From the NCBI GenBank assembly GCA_007132185.1, contig SLPC01000168.1:1-47406 (forward strand): a DNA stretch of 47,406 bases. Reading direction: 5' to 3'. This document shows, in pieces, positions 23,248 to 30,952 of this stretch; positions within the stretch are counted from its first letter, which is position 1; each line of letters opens with the position of its first letter. The notes under the pieces are model-generated. The model ran no database searches and was not told the DNA's origin. It was given only the letters and a program-made list of their open reading frames with translations. Both the position numbers and the translations under genes were made by a program. This DNA comes from Anaerolineae bacterium (GTDB lineage: Bacteria > Chloroflexota > Anaerolineae > UBA1429).

Positions 23248-25149
23248 TTACGCGATCGATCGCTTCCAGACCAGGCCACCCAGGCCCATGGCATACAGCG
23301 CGCGGGAATCTCCTTCTCCCAAAAGCGCCAGCCCGATCACACTCTGGCCTTCCATGCCCTCACTAAAGAGATGCCACGTGCGCCCGCCATCGGTGGATCG
23401 ATAGACGCCATTGCCCGTGGCCGCATACAACAGCGCGCCATTGTCGATCTCGCCGATGGCGACCAGGCTGAGCACGTTGGCTCCATTGGGGTCCACCGCC
23501 GTGCTGATCCAGACGTCCTTGGCGCGGCGCAACGGCCGCAGGCAATACGGCCCCGTAGCTAGCACCGCCTGATCGGCCACTCCATCGGTGACCCCCACTG
23601 GCATCGTGATGTGCACCCAGCGGGAATCGGTCTGCTGTGTGGTCAGCTGGTGCCAGGTTCGGCCCCTGTTGCGCGAGCGCCATAGAGCCACCCGCGTCGG
23701 GTTGGTGCGTGTTCCCTCAATGACCGTGCCCATGTATAGTGTACGGTCCTCGGCAAAGGCCGGTGAGGCCACGATGGTGAGCACCTCTTGGCCCTCTGTG
23801 GGCGGGTCCTCTACGGACTGCCAGCTCATGCCGCCGTCACGACTCGTGAGCAGTTCGCCTTCCACCGTGCCAGCCCAGCCCAGATTCTCTTCTGGCAGCA
23901 CCAGCAAGGCCGAGATGCCTTCCTTCTCATAGCGCAGACGCCAGCTCTTGCCATAGGCCGTCCCGCGCAGGATGCCAAGCTCCTGGCTCGAGAGGAATAC
24001 CTGGCCGTCTCCCGGCATCGACATGGCCGCCAGGGGCAGGTACATCTCCAGGCCTTCCATTGCCCGCCAGCTATCTCCTGCGTCCTCGGAAAGGTACGCG
24101 CCTTCTTGCGGGCCCATCGTGCAGAGCAGCCCATCACTGGTGATCAGGCGTGCAAAGCCGCGGGCCGCCAGATTGCCCGTAGCCGATTCCCACGTATCGC
24201 CGCTGTCCAGCGAGCGATATACGCCCGCATCATAGAGGCCAGTCAGCACCACTGCGCCATCTCCCGCCAGAGATAGCACCGCGCCGGGCATCTCATGCGC
24301 GAGACTCCACGTGGAGCCACGGTCAGAGGAAACATAGATGCTGTTGCCAATGCCAGCCACCAGGCGGCCGCTCTCGGCAAAATCGGGCGCCACCCACATA
24401 CAGTTCAATGGCCCATCGGCGATCTGCTCATGCAGCTGCTCCCAGGTGCGTCCCTGGTCCCTCGAGATGTACAGCGTACCCGATTCCGTTCCCGCGTACA
24501 CCGTCTGATCATTGACATAGTCGGGGCTCACGATGAGCACACCGACCTGCTCGTCCAACATCAAGCTCGTCGCACGCCAGGCCCGGCCACCATTGCGGGA
24601 GATGTATACGCCCTGATCGGTCGCACCGAACATGGTCTCGTACTGCTCCCAGCTGGGCGTCACAGCCACCGCGATAACCGTCATGCTGTTCATCCCAAAG
24701 CTGCTGTCTTCCCAATGCCTGCCCGAATTGCGCGTCACCATGAGCGCACCGCCATCCAGAGCAGCATAGGCGACGCCGTCCTGCATATAGTTGGGAGAGA
24801 CCGCCATGGCAGTTACGGTGCCCTCTGCATCCCAACCCTGGGTGCCTTTTTCCCATGTCTTGCCAAAATCCATGGAGCGGAACAGCTCGGCATTCAGCGA
24901 GCCGGCAAAGAGCGCCCCATTGGGTGCAGCGGCCATTGCGCTGACCAGCGGCGTCGTCAATCCATTGATCCGCTGCTCCCAAGTCTCTCCCTCATCCTCC
25001 GACATGAACATACCGCAACCTGTAGCGGCCCAGTAGAGGGTCTTTTCACCGCGAGACGAGACCGCCACGCTAAATACAGTACCCCCGCCGGCAACAGGTC
25101 CTATGCACTCCCAGCGATCGCCTGTGGACGCTTGTTCCGTGACACTCAT
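23248..25149 (-). CDS. Asp-box (BNR/sortilin-like) beta-propeller protein
   Basis: 633 residues made of repeated propeller blades. Asp-box motifs (S-x-D-x-G-x-x-W) recur: SEDEGETW, SMDFGKTW, TRNSGRHW, SRDQGRTW, SSDRGSTW, SLDSGDTW, SEDAGDSW, SRDGGMSW, SRNRGRTW and STDGGRTW. Such repeats resemble those in YCF48/HCF136 and VPS10-type proteins and usually bind proteins or glycans. There is no signal peptide or membrane segment, so it should be cytoplasmic, which is unusual. Its start overlaps the stop of the upstream chaperonin gene by four bases (ATGA type), indicating translational coupling and probably a joint function, for example a substrate or assembly factor of the chaperonin. Function is otherwise unknown. 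Confidence 0.82.
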   Translation of the reverse strand: MSVTEQASTGDRWECIGPVAGGGTVFSVAVSSRGEKTLYWAATGCGMFMSEDEGETWEQRINGLTTPLVSAMAAAPNGALFAGSLNAELFRSMDFGKTWEKGTQGWDAEGTVTAMAVSPNYMQDGVAYAALDGGALMVTRNSGRHWEDSSFGMNSMTVIAVAVTPSWEQYETMFGATDQGVYISRNGGRAWRATSLMLDEQVGVLIVSPDYVNDQTVYAGTESGTLYISRDQGRTWEQLHEQIADGPLNCMWVAPDFAESGRLVAGIGNSIYVSSDRGSTWSLAHEMPGAVLSLAGDGAVVLTGLYDAGVYRSLDSGDTWESATGNLAARGFARLITSDGLLCTMGPQEGAYLSEDAGDSWRAMEGLEMYLPLAAMSMPGDGQVFLSSQELGILRGTAYGKSWRLRYEKEGISALLVLPEENLGWAGTVEGELLTSRDGGMSWQSVEDPPTEGQEVLTIVASPAFAEDRTLYMGTVIEGTRTNPTRVALWRSRNRGRTWHQLTTQQTDSRWVHITMPVGVTDGVADQAVLATGPYCLRPLRRAKDVWISTAVDPNGANVLSLVAIGEIDNGALLYAATGNGVYRSTDGGRTWHLFSEGMEGQSVIGLALLGEGDSRALYAMGLGGLVWKRSIA

Positions 25150-26747
25150 GGCTCTACACTCTCCTTGGGTTTACGATGGATGACCAGGGCGTCTGTGGTA
25201 AGTAACATGAGGGCACCACTGACACCATGCTCGAGGGCCCGCCGCGCCACAATGGCAGGATCTACGATGCCCTCCTCCAACATATTCACGATGTTTCCCG
25301 TCCGCGCATCCAGGCCATAGCCCGCCCCTTGCGCCTGAGCCTCGGCCAAGGCCAGGGGTGGATGCACATTCGAGTTGGCTGCAATACGACGGAGCGGCTC
25401 TTCCAGGACGCGGGCAACGATCTGAAAGCCAAAGGCTTCATCACCACTTGCCTCCAGCGCGTTGACATCCGGGATGCAGGCCAGATAGGCCGCCCCGCCA
25501 CCCGGCACAACGCCGCTCTCCATGCCCGCCGTCACGGTCTTGATAGCCTGCTCGGCGATCTCGGTCAACTGGGCTCGCTCCTGGCTGGTCAGGGCGCCGA
25601 TGCGCAATTCGGCTACCCCCTCGGAGAAATTGGTCAACAACTCGCGGCAGACCTCTCGCTCTTCAGGATCCAAGGTCGTGCGTGCGCGCTCCCGCAAGTC
25701 CTGGATACGCTTCTGTCTCGTGCGCGGGTCGCCCTTGCCACCGATAATGGTAAACGCCTCTTTTTCGACCACTACTCTGTCGGCGCGGCCCAGATCGTGG
25801 ATCGTTATCTGATCGGGGCGCAGGCCCATCTTGTCGTTCAGGGATTGGGCGCCGGTAATGATTGCGATGTTCTCGAATGTGCCTCGGCGAGCATCCCCAA
25901 TCGGTTTCAACGTTGCGACCGATGAAAAGACCTTTTTGCGGTCGTTGTTGGCGGAGAATACGCCGATGGCCTTGTCCGAGCAGAGCTTGCAGATCACAAA
26001 CAGGTTCTTGCCCCCCGCGGCCAATACCTGCTCGAGAAGGTTTGCGGCGCTCTCTGCCGTGTTGAAATTCATGTCGGCTACAACGATATGGACATCCTCC
26101 AGAACCGCCATGCGCCGCGTTTCGTCGTTCAGCAGATAGGGCGAGACATACCCACCCCGGAAGCGCGCTCCCTCCCGATACACCCGGTCGTGATAGGTGG
26201 CCACATAGGGCACGATCACGACATTGGCATGGGGCCCGAGGACGTCAAAGATCTCTCCCAGCACTTTGCCGATCTCGGCATCGCCCACGGCCGCGGTTGC
26301 CACCGCCGCAATGTTCTCCTCGCCCTCCAACGGCATGGCCAGCTCGTCCAGCGCCTTGACGGCCGTGCGTAGCCCCCGCTCGACGCCTCGCTTGACGATC
26401 ATGGCGTTAGCGCCCGCCGCAATGACACGCTGCATCTCTGTGGCCAGGGCGTGGGCAATCACCGCCGCCGTCGCGCTGCCGTCACCCACCTGCTCGCGCA
26501 CATTCCATACGATGTGGCGCATCAACATGGCCCCCGGATTCTCGCGCACATCGGGAAGCTCGATAATGCGCCGGGCGGCTGTGGCAGCGTCTCGCAGAAT
26601 TTCAACCTCGCGGCTGACATCTCTCTCGTTGGCGATATTTCCTCCAATGGGCCCCAGGGTGAGCGCCATCAATCGGCCCACCGACTCGAACCCACGGAGC
26701 ATGCCAGTACGGCTGTCTTCTCCCAGTAGAACATCGGGCTTGGGCAT
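25146..26747 (-). CDS. Divergent Cpn60/GroEL-like chaperonin
   Basis: 533 residues with equatorial, intermediate and apical regions in GroEL order: TLGPIGGN, VGDGSATAAVIAHAL, apical GYVSPYLLND, GVVPGGGAAYL. It is not canonical GroEL. GDGTT is GDGSA, the C-terminal GGM tail is absent, and the Asp that activates water for ATP hydrolysis (Asp398 in E. coli) is Gln400; alignment from the preceding GA to GGG is ungapped. The Asp of GDG and the RD aligned with Asp52 are kept. It may bind ATP yet hydrolyse it slowly. No GroES is adjacent. The downstream propeller gene overlaps it by four bases. It has its own promoter; no CIRCE element is seen. Confidence 0.85.
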   Translation of the reverse strand: MPKPDVLLGEDSRTGMLRGFESVGRLMALTLGPIGGNIANERDVSREVEILRDAATAARRIIELPDVRENPGAMLMRHIVWNVREQVGDGSATAAVIAHALATEMQRVIAAGANAMIVKRGVERGLRTAVKALDELAMPLEGEENIAAVATAAVGDAEIGKVLGEIFDVLGPHANVVIVPYVATYHDRVYREGARFRGGYVSPYLLNDETRRMAVLEDVHIVVADMNFNTAESAANLLEQVLAAGGKNLFVICKLCSDKAIGVFSANNDRKKVFSSVATLKPIGDARRGTFENIAIITGAQSLNDKMGLRPDQITIHDLGRADRVVVEKEAFTIIGGKGDPRTRQKRIQDLRERARTTLDPEEREVCRELLTNFSEGVAELRIGALTSQERAQLTEIAEQAIKTVTAGMESGVVPGGGAAYLACIPDVNALEASGDEAFGFQIVARVLEEPLRRIAANSNVHPPLALAEAQAQGAGYGLDARTGNIVNMLEEGIVDPAIVARRALEHGVSGALMLLTTDALVIHRKPKESVEP

Positions 26748-26800
26748 AGCATAAACCTCTTTGTTTCTATCCGCTATTACTCGTCATCCTTGGCGTGGGC

Positions 26801-26830
26801 AGTATACCATCATTGAAAAACAGGCGCCAA
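26801..26830 (-). promoter_or_regulatory. Promoter of the chaperonin-propeller operon
   Basis: On the minus strand TTGGCG (26830-26825), 18 bases, extended TGG-TATACT (-10 at 26806-26801), about 45 bases before the start codon at 26747. Confidence 0.65.
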
Positions 26831-27035
26831 CATAGGCATTAGTGCTGATACGGTCCAGGGCCTATCTGGTACAAAAGACCCAAGAAACTCTTTCTGTCGC
26901 AGAAAAGCCATGCTTGCGGGGTTTTGGGCCCTTTTCGCCGTAAACGGCCAAGGCTAAGCTCGTGTGTTCCAAGCCATAGGCGCCAACCTGACGTCGGCGA
27001 GGCAAGAGACACGGCCACGCTGCCCGAGCAAGCCC

Positions 27036-28235
27036 CTAGTCGATGTGCTGAAAGCGCAGCGCCCCCAGGATCACAAAGAGGAGCGCAAAGCCAAAAAGCA
27101 CGCCCACCTCGGGCAGCACCCCCAGCACATCAGCATTGCGGGCCAGTAGGTTCGTAAAAGCCCGCATCGCCCATGTCGAGGGCAACACCCGGACGATCTG
27201 CTGGTAGAGGGGGGGCGTGATCTCTAACGGATACCAGGCCCCGCCCAAAGCGGCCATACCCATCGAGAGGCCCACCACCGTGCTATTGGCCTGGCTACGC
27301 GTCCGCATGAAGGTTGCCAGTAGCATACCCAGGCTCACCGTGGCCGTAGCAAAGGCCAATGACACCAGCGCCACTGCGCCCAGGTTGTCCCCCCAGTTCA
27401 CGCCAAAGAGGTAGATGCCCCCCAGGATCAGCAGGGCCATCTGCGCCAGCCCCAGACCCAGCCGCGCTAGCAGCTTGCCCGCCAACAGCGTATTCCGACG
27501 CGTGGGCGTGATCAGCATCCGCTTCCACGTTCCCATCAGACGTTCCCCCACCAACACCTCAGCCGCGCCCAGCAATGTGATCTGCACCCAGGTGACCAGT
27601 TGCCCCGCCGATGCCTGCTGCGTGCCCGTGGCGCCGACCAATGATGCCTCGCCCAGAGCGACCCCACCCGACCAATGCAGCTCGCTGGCGACGGTTGGCC
27701 GCACATCGGCATCCAGCGTGTCCGCCAGGACCTGACTCACAAAGTCTGCTTCCTGTTCGAGTGCCAAAAGCCCGGCCGCGCGCACGTCGGCCAGCACAGC
27801 CTGTGCCACCCCTACGGCACCACTGAGCCGTCCCACAGCGGCGCGCAGCATCTGCTCGGTGGCGGGCCCCGTACCGACGGGCAGGATGCGAGCCTCCAGG
27901 CTCATCGTTTCGCCGCCCAGCAACTGCTCGCTGAACGTCGGGGGGATGTGCAATGCCGATCCCTGTTCCGGCCACTGGCTCACGAGATGGGGCACGAGGT
28001 CGTGGCTGCGTAGTGACTCGATCAATACCTCACCCAGCGCGCCAGCATCCTCATTGATCACCGCGATCTCTGTCCGAAAGGCCTGGGGCTCGGACGTGCC
28101 GCCACCCGCGCCGCCCAGGCCCGCCCCCACCGCGGCCGTAAAGACCAGGGGCAACAAGAGAAAAAAGACCCAGGATGTAGGCGAATCGAACTCGCGGACA
28201 AACTCGTTGCGAATCAAGGCCAAGAGCTTGCGCAT
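27036..28235 (-). CDS. ABC-2 type exporter permease
   Basis: 399 residues. One N-terminal membrane helix (about 20-40), a long extracytoplasmic domain (about 45-200) and then five to six membrane helices, the last ending at ALLFVILGALRF: the usual architecture of ABC-2 permeases. It lies 8 bases after the stop of a related permease and completes the exporter operon. The ATG at 28235 has GAGGGGG just upstream; a TTG four codons earlier overlaps the previous stop and is less likely. The exported compound is not known. ABC-2 systems of this layout commonly export drugs or lipids. Confidence 0.85.
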   Translation of the reverse strand: MRKLLALIRNEFVREFDSPTSWVFFLLLPLVFTAAVGAGLGGAGGGTSEPQAFRTEIAVINEDAGALGEVLIESLRSHDLVPHLVSQWPEQGSALHIPPTFSEQLLGGETMSLEARILPVGTGPATEQMLRAAVGRLSGAVGVAQAVLADVRAAGLLALEQEADFVSQVLADTLDADVRPTVASELHWSGGVALGEASLVGATGTQQASAGQLVTWVQITLLGAAEVLVGERLMGTWKRMLITPTRRNTLLAGKLLARLGLGLAQMALLILGGIYLFGVNWGDNLGAVALVSLAFATATVSLGMLLATFMRTRSQANSTVVGLSMGMAALGGAWYPLEITPPLYQQIVRVLPSTWAMRAFTNLLARNADVLGVLPEVGVLFGFALLFVILGALRFQHID

Positions 28236-28243
28236 GGTCCCCC

Positions 28244-29560
28244 TCAAACCGAGAACTGCCGGCGAAAGCCGAGGGCTGCCACGATATAATAGGCCAGGGC
28301 CAGACCGAGGGCGCCAGCCAGATAAGGCGCGACCGCGCTCAACTCATAGCCGCTCTGGAACCGGGCAAAGATCTCGATCCCCCACGAGTTTGGCGTCAGG
28401 AGGCTCACGCTCTGCACCCACGTGGGCAGGTTGTTGCGCGGGAAAAACGAGCCTGACAGGGCGCCCCCCACCAGGGTGACACCCGTGCCCAGGGCCGCCG
28501 CCTGTGAGGTGGTACGTGCCCAGCCGGCGATAAGCGCGCCCAGACCGGTAGCACACACCACCAGAGCCAGGATAGCGACCACCACGGGCAGCGTCGGCCC
28601 CCAATAGGCCCCGATCAGGCCGCTGGCCCGCCACAGGATCACCATCTGCAGCACGCCCGTGGCGGCCACGCCTGTCATCTTGCCCACGAGAAGCACCGTC
28701 GGCCGATTTGGTGAGATCAGTAGCCGGGGAAGCGTCCCCGACTCACGCTCCTGTAGCAGAGAGCGCCCGCCTGCCGTCGCAGTGAACATCATGAACAACA
28801 CCGCCATGCTGGCCGCCGAATAGTCCACCCAGCGAAAGGGCCGAAAGTCGCCATCATCGATCGTAAGCTGAATGCGGGCCTCTATTGGCTGCGCCTGTTC
28901 CAGCAGGCCCTCCCCCAGCGTCTGGCTCAAGGCTACCAGTTGCATCGGATCGGCCTGGGCGGCAGGATCCTGGGCGAGCTGGCTCATAGAGGCTTGGACG
29001 CCACGAACGGTGACCTGCATCCCATCCAGCACCTGCGACAAGATGGCCTGCGTCACCGCGGTGCCGATGCGGCGTGTCGGGCTGGCATAGAGCTCAACCA
29101 GGGTTGGATCGGCCCCGGCCTCCGGGGCACCGAAAGAATGCCAGATCGCCTCCATCTGCTCAGGGGTGAGGGGTTCGATCTGTGAATCAGCCGCAGCAAA
29201 CAGCGGTGTGAGCGGCAACATGCGCTCGGAAAAGTCGGCGGGCAGCAGCACCAGGGCCGCGGCCTCGCCACGATCCACCCGCACCCGGGCTTCTGCCTCA
29301 TCGGTCACGCGCTCGGCCACCACCAGATCCTGCAACGGCTCTGACTCGAACGCCTCCACGATGAATGCAGCCAATGGACCCTCATCCCGGTTGAGCAGCA
29401 GCACGGGGATATTGCTGATAGGCTGATCACCGCCGCCGCCAAAGGCCGCCGCGATAGCCACCGTGAGCAGCAGGGGCGTGAGCAGCATCGAGATGAGGGC
29501 GCCCCGGTCGCGAAAGGCAAGGAGCACCTCTTTGCGGGTCAGGGTCCAGAGCTTGTTCAC
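28244..29560 (-). CDS. ABC-2 type exporter permease
   Basis: 438 residues with the same layout as its neighbour: N-terminal helix (LISMLLTPLLLTVAIAAAF), a long extracytoplasmic domain (about 45-235) and a C-terminal set of about six helices (AASMAVLFMMFTATAGGRSL, LVGGALSGSFFP and others). The LLQERESGTLPRLLISP segment is a hallmark of ABC-2 permeases. It follows the ATPase gene after 33 bases. The two permeases probably form a heterodimer served by one ATPase. Confidence 0.88.
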   Translation of the reverse strand: MNKLWTLTRKEVLLAFRDRGALISMLLTPLLLTVAIAAAFGGGGDQPISNIPVLLLNRDEGPLAAFIVEAFESEPLQDLVVAERVTDEAEARVRVDRGEAAALVLLPADFSERMLPLTPLFAAADSQIEPLTPEQMEAIWHSFGAPEAGADPTLVELYASPTRRIGTAVTQAILSQVLDGMQVTVRGVQASMSQLAQDPAAQADPMQLVALSQTLGEGLLEQAQPIEARIQLTIDDGDFRPFRWVDYSAASMAVLFMMFTATAGGRSLLQERESGTLPRLLISPNRPTVLLVGKMTGVAATGVLQMVILWRASGLIGAYWGPTLPVVVAILALVVCATGLGALIAGWARTTSQAAALGTGVTLVGGALSGSFFPRNNLPTWVQSVSLLTPNSWGIEIFARFQSGYELSAVAPYLAGALGLALAYYIVAALGFRRQFSV

Positions 29561-29593
29561 AAAAAGACTCCTGGCTTGGCTGCTGGCTCGGGC

Positions 29594-30541
29594 TCAGTCG
29601 CGCAGGGCGCGGCCGGTGAGATGCAAAAAGACCGACTCCAGATTGGGCTCGCGGATCTCGATATGGCGCACGGCCAGCCCCAGGGCCGACGCCTCCGCCA
29701 ACGCTTGCGGCAGCACGGCCTGCGCCGAGGCGACGTTCAGCGTGACCTCGCCGTCGTTCGCGCTGGCCTCGTGAATACCCTCGCCGCTCGCCAGACGCTC
29801 CGCCAACTCCTCGCCGCGCTCCCCCTCGCCAAGGGATATGACCAGGGTCTCGAGCTCTCCCACCATCTGCACCAGCTCTGCCAGTGTACCGAGGGCGATC
29901 AGCTTGCCATGATCCATGATCCCGATACGGTCCGAGAGCTCCTGGGCCTCTTCCATATAGTGTGTGGTGTAGAGCACCGTCTGGCCATTATCGCGCATCG
30001 CCTTGACCCAGTCGAGGATATAGCGGCGGCTCTGGGGATCAATGGCCACCGTGGGCTCGTCCAGCATCACCAGAGGTGGCTCGCCCAGCAGGCCGATGGC
30101 GAGGTTAAGGCGTCTCTTCATGCCGCCCGAGTAGGTATGCACCCGGTCGCCAGCACGGTCCTGCAGGCCAGTCAGCTCCAGTTTGTGGTCAATGTCCTCG
30201 TCGAGGGCGCTCCCTCTCAGGCCGCGCATCTCGCCCCAAAAGCGCAGATTCTCGCGGGCATTGAGGTTCTCGTAGAGGGCCAGCTCTTGGGGCACAACGC
30301 CGATGCTGCGCCGTACCTGCATTGCCTGGGTGCGCACCGAGTTACCGCCCACCCAGGCCTCGCCTGCTGTAGGCTGCAGCAGGGTGCTGAGCATGGCGAT
30401 GGTCGTGGTCTTGCCGGCCCCGTTAGGTCCCAGCAGGCTGAATATCTCGCCCTCGTGGATCTCGAATGATACAGCGTCCACAGCCAGGGGCCCCTGAGCT
30501 GAGTACCGCTTTCCCAACTCTTGGACGGTCACAATGGCCAT
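29594..30541 (-). CDS. ABC exporter ATP-binding protein
   Basis: 315 residues, one nucleotide-binding domain plus a C-terminal extension. Walker A is GPNGAGKTTT, the Q-loop VVPQELALYE, the signature YSGGMKRRLNLAIGL, Walker B LVMLDEPTVAIDP and the switch His is in LYTTHYMEEA. The C-terminal 80 residues (ELETLVISLGEGERG and onward) are typical of drug-export ATPases of the DrrA/CcmA group. It is the first gene of the operon with two ABC-2 permeases. The ATG at 30541 has AAGGAG 7 bases upstream; an upstream in-frame start lies before the promoter's expected transcription start and is not used. Confidence 0.93.
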   Translation of the reverse strand: MAIVTVQELGKRYSAQGPLAVDAVSFEIHEGEIFSLLGPNGAGKTTTIAMLSTLLQPTAGEAWVGGNSVRTQAMQVRRSIGVVPQELALYENLNARENLRFWGEMRGLRGSALDEDIDHKLELTGLQDRAGDRVHTYSGGMKRRLNLAIGLLGEPPLVMLDEPTVAIDPQSRRYILDWVKAMRDNGQTVLYTTHYMEEAQELSDRIGIMDHGKLIALGTLAELVQMVGELETLVISLGEGERGEELAERLASGEGIHEASANDGEVTLNVASAQAVLPQALAEASALGLAVRHIEIREPNLESVFLHLTGRALRD

Positions 30542-30569
30542 AACGCACTCCTTCTCTCTTGAGTAACGC

Positions 30570-30598
30570 ATTCTACCACAACAGGCAAACGCTGTCAG
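30570..30598 (-). promoter_or_regulatory. Promoter of the ABC exporter operon
   Basis: On the minus strand CTGACA (30598-30593), 17 bases, TAGAAT (30575-30570), with an extended TGG before the -10. The ATPase start is 28 bases downstream of the -10. Confidence 0.7.
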
Positions 30599-30841
30599 AC
30601 TGACGATGCACATCGATATCGCTACAACCCCACGGATACTGTGTGCTCATGAGCCGGCAAAGCTGAGTGCTCTCTACCGTCTCGAGTTGCAGAGAGCGCT
30701 GCATTCAGTGACGTCCATTTTAGTCCCATTAAACCGATTCAACGGATGTAAAGAGCAACAAACACGATCTGTTCTATGCGTAAAATCGTGCCCCGTGAGC
30801 CTCTATAGGGGGCACACTCTCTTTCCGAAGCCAACGCGCTG

Positions 30842-30850
30842 TGGTACAAT
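30842..30850 (+). promoter_or_regulatory. Extended -10 promoter of dnaE
   Basis: TGgTACAAT at 30842-30850 is a good extended -10; the -35 region (TTTCCG) is weak. The GTG start at 30953 lies about 100 bases downstream. Confidence 0.5.
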
Positions 30851-30952
30851 TATCAAAAGTGGGATCGCTGGGTGCCTGGACTGATCCCGCGGACGAATCC
30901 CCCGTGTGCCGCTATGGTACTGTCAGCTATGGATGATTTGGTGGAGGGCGTA

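Larger units (their letters stand above)
30542..30952. other. 411-base intergenic region with two divergent promoters
   Basis: This region separates the ABC exporter operon (minus) from dnaE (plus). It holds the exporter promoter at its left end and a -10 extended element for dnaE at 30842-30850. The middle part, about 30600-30840, has an open frame of 92 codons with no ribosome site and no recognisable protein, and I see no RNA gene or hairpin there. Confidence 0.6.

Noticed and set aside
26748-27035. CIRCE heat-shock element before the chaperonin
   Set aside because: No TTAGCACTC-N9-GAGTGCTAA pair is present; only an unrelated TTAGTGCT occurs.
30606-30884. 92-codon open frame between the ABC operon and dnaE
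   Set aside because: No ribosome site, no protein-like composition, and it spans the dnaE promoter and part of the upstream leader.
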